A stretch of DNA of 8,151 nucleotides from an uncultured Bergeyella sp. (GTDB lineage: Bacteria; Bacteroidota; Bacteroidia; Flavobacteriales; Weeksellaceae): the NCBI GenBank assembly GCA_916710115.1, contig CAKAOY010000049.1, forward strand, positions 1-8,151, in the 5' to 3' direction. Of the stretch, positions 6,482 through 8,151 are shown piece after piece; positions within the stretch are counted from its first letter, which is position 1, and each line of letters begins with the position of its first letter. The position numbers were made by a program, and so were the translations under genes. The notes under the pieces were generated by a model. It was not told where the DNA came from. It saw only the letters and a program-made list of their open reading frames with translations, and did no database searches.

Positions 6482-7942
6482 ATGATTTTAAGTGATATAT
6501 TAAATGGAGTAGATGTTTTAGATATCCTCGGAAATAAAGAAATTGAGATTTCGGAAATAGTCTTTGATAGCCGAAAAGCAGTAAAAAACTCACTCTATAT
6601 AGCGATAAAGGGAACATTGGTTGATGGGCATCAATATATTCCATCAGCGATAGAAAAAGGGGCAAAAGCAATTGTATGTGAAGTGTTGCCAGAGCAAAAA
6701 GAAGAAGGGATAATCTATATCAAAGTAGAAAATTCATCAAAAGTTTTAGGGCTTTTAGCAAGTAATTTTTATGGTAATCCATCAGAGAAATTGACTTTGG
6801 TAGGTATTACGGGAACTAATGGCAAGACATCCGTCTCGACCCTTTTATTTGATATTTTCAAAAAAATGGGATATTCGTCGGTACTTATTTCCACAGTGGA
6901 ATATCGTATTGGTGATGAGGTTTTCCCTTCAACTCATACTACACCAGATATTATTACATTAAATAAAATCTTATGTAAGGCAGTGGAGCAGGGTTGTCAA
7001 TATGCTTTTATGGAGGTGAGTTCCCACGGAATCCATCAAGGAAGAATAGATGGACTGAATTTCCGTATTGCAGGGTTTACCAACATTACTCATGACCATT
7101 TGGATTATCATAAAACTTTTTTGGAATATCTTAACACCAAAAAACGATTTTTTGATGAGTTGCCACAAACGGCTGTGGCTATCACAAATATTGATGATAA
7201 AAATGGATTGGTAATGCTACAGAATACTAAGGCAAAAAAGAAAACTTATGCCGTGAAAACTTTGGCGGATTATCACGGGAAATTATTGGAGTTGGATTTT
7301 AATGGAATGTTACTTGACTTTAATGGAAAAGAATTTTGGACAACGCTCACAGGGAAATTTAATGTATATAATCTATTATTAGTTTTTGCAATAGCAAGAG
7401 AATTAGGATTTGAAGAAAATGAAATTCTCACTACGATTTCTAAACTAAAAAGAGTAAATGGACGATTCGAAGTATTGAAATCTCAAGGAGGGATTATTTT
7501 CGTGGTGGATTATGCTCATACGCCCGATGCTTTGGAGAATATTTTGGATAGTATCAATGAGATTAGGACAAAGAACGAACGATTGATTACGATTTTTGGC
7601 TGTGGAGGTGACCGTGACCGCGAAAAACGCCCAGAAATGGGAAAGGTAGCGACAAGAAAATCTACATTGGCAATCATCACTTCGGATAATCCGAGGACAG
7701 AAGACCCAGCGCAGATAATCAAAGAAATAGAGGCAGGGGTAGAGTCTCAGAATTTTAGTAAATATATCACTATCCCAGACCGAAAGGAGGCAATAAAAAT
7801 GGCAATAAAATTCGCAGAACCCAAAGATATCGTTTTGGTAGCAGGAAAAGGCCACGAAACTTATCAAGAAATCAATGGGGTAAGGCATCATTTTGATGAT
7901 AAAGAAACAATATTAGAACTCGTAAATATAATGGAAAAATAA
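6482..7942 (+). CDS. murE: MurE, UDP-MurNAc-L-Ala-D-Glu:meso-diaminopimelate ligase
   Basis: Cytosolic ATP-dependent Mur ligase that adds the third amino acid to the UDP-MurNAc-dipeptide. The 486 residues match the family length. The N-terminal UDP-binding domain includes VFDSRK and the segment LYIAIKGTLVDGHQYI. The central ATPase domain has the P-loop GTNGKT at 111-116, THTTPD, EVSSHG, and TNITHDHLDYH with the expected carbamylated lysine at Lys220. The C-terminal ligase domain has VDYAHTPDAL, FGCGGDRDREKRPEM and AGKGHETYQ. DNPR at 402-405 is the signature of enzymes that select meso-diaminopimelate rather than L-lysine, so the peptidoglycan is predicted to be of the DAP type usual in Gram-negative bacteria. 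It follows ftsI closely and is probably in the same operon. The next gene begins four bases after its stop. The ATG at 6482 was chosen because conserved sequence begins almost at once. Confidence 0.97.
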   Translation: MILSDILNGVDVLDILGNKEIEISEIVFDSRKAVKNSLYIAIKGTLVDGHQYIPSAIEKGAKAIVCEVLPEQKEEGIIYIKVENSSKVLGLLASNFYGNPSEKLTLVGITGTNGKTSVSTLLFDIFKKMGYSSVLISTVEYRIGDEVFPSTHTTPDIITLNKILCKAVEQGCQYAFMEVSSHGIHQGRIDGLNFRIAGFTNITHDHLDYHKTFLEYLNTKKRFFDELPQTAVAITNIDDKNGLVMLQNTKAKKKTYAVKTLADYHGKLLELDFNGMLLDFNGKEFWTTLTGKFNVYNLLLVFAIARELGFEENEILTTISKLKRVNGRFEVLKSQGGIIFVVDYAHTPDALENILDSINEIRTKNERLITIFGCGGDRDREKRPEMGKVATRKSTLAIITSDNPRTEDPAQIIKEIEAGVESQNFSKYITIPDRKEAIKMAIKFAEPKDIVLVAGKGHETYQEINGVRHHFDDKETILELVNIMEK

Positions 7943-7946
7943 AAAT

Positions 7947-8151
7947 ATGGAAGTTACTAAAATTTTATGGGGAAAGGGGGCTGAAAATAGAGAAGAAATC
8001 CCTCGTATTATATGGATGTATTGGGAAGGAAAAAAGTCTATTTTAGTGGAACTTTGTATCCAAAAAATAAAGAAAATCCTCCCCGAATATGAAGTAAATA
8101 TCTTGAATAGCAAGACTTTGAGGGATTTTTTACCGAATATTATAGAAAAAA
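7947..8151 (+). CDS. Capsular polysaccharide/OCH1-type glycosyltransferase, N-terminal fragment
   Basis: An open frame from the ATG at 7947 runs off the right edge, leaving 68 complete codons and no stop. Its start, MEVTKILWGKGAENREEIPR, leads into IIWMYWEGKKSILVELCIQK, which resembles the opening of capsular-polysaccharide-synthesis and OCH1/DXD-sugar glycosyltransferases (IP-x-IIW-x-YW-x-G, then a conserved C-x-x-S/K-x-K helix and YEV-x-LN). Such enzymes are cytosolic or membrane-associated and transfer a sugar onto lipopolysaccharide, capsule or another glycan; the DXD sugar-nucleotide motif would lie outside the window. The start is four bases after the murE stop, so the two are probably co-transcribed. 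mraY is normally expected here in a Bacteroidota dcw cluster. Base composition looks like the neighbours, with no obvious sign of recent transfer. Coding status is well supported; the family call is from a short N-terminus and the acceptor is unknown. Confidence 0.72.
   Translation, partial: MEVTKILWGKGAENREEIPRIIWMYWEGKKSILVELCIQKIKKILPEYEVNILNSKTLRDFLPNIIEK

Noticed and set aside
7445..7891. Minus-strand open frame of 148 codons inside murE
   Set aside because: It is fully antisense to the conserved ligase domain of MurE, is rich in Phe, Cys and Ser as expected from a reversed coding frame, and shows no recognisable motif.

Overview
The window looks like a piece of the core chromosome of a low-GC Bacteroidota bacterium, most likely a flavobacterium of the Weeksellaceae/Flavobacteriaceae type. 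The evidence is the style of the proteins (QueE with a CDVGCHWCDVKESWD cluster loop, a FtsL_2-like small division protein, FtsI with a C-terminal PASTA domain), the AT-rich composition, the lack of clear Shine-Dalgarno sequences before most starts, and three matches to the Bacteroidota -7 promoter motif TAnnTTTG in one divergent intergenic region. The genus cannot be fixed from this sequence alone.

Layout. On the left, the 3' part of folD (one-carbon folate metabolism) enters from outside the window and ends at a good stem-loop terminator. It is followed by queE (7-deazaguanine biosynthesis, same strand). queE converges on a minus-strand pair, an alpha/beta hydrolase followed by the ribosome-assembly GTPase gene ysxC/engB; a short hairpin with flanking T-runs between queE and ysxC can serve both strands. 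The hydrolase gene diverges from a plus-strand operon across about 230 AT-rich bases that carry the promoters. That operon is the start of the division and cell-wall (dcw) cluster: rsmH (mraW), an ftsL-like gene, ftsI (PBP with PASTA) and murE. These four genes are close together or overlapping and probably co-transcribed.

How the genes work together. RsmH methylates 16S rRNA. FtsL and FtsI are septal cell-wall synthesis components (inner-membrane scaffold and transpeptidase). MurE adds the diamino acid, predicted from its DNPR motif to be meso-diaminopimelate, to the peptidoglycan precursor whose peptides FtsI crosslinks.

The right edge departs from the usual order. Four bases after murE, where mraY is expected, a new reading frame begins with the N-terminus of a capsular-polysaccharide/OCH1-type glycosyltransferase, cut off by the window end. 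In addition, mraZ, the usual first gene of the cluster, is not in its normal place before rsmH. Apart from these two points the window is ordinary housekeeping DNA. I see no mobile element, CRISPR array, rRNA or tRNA, and no convincing new system.
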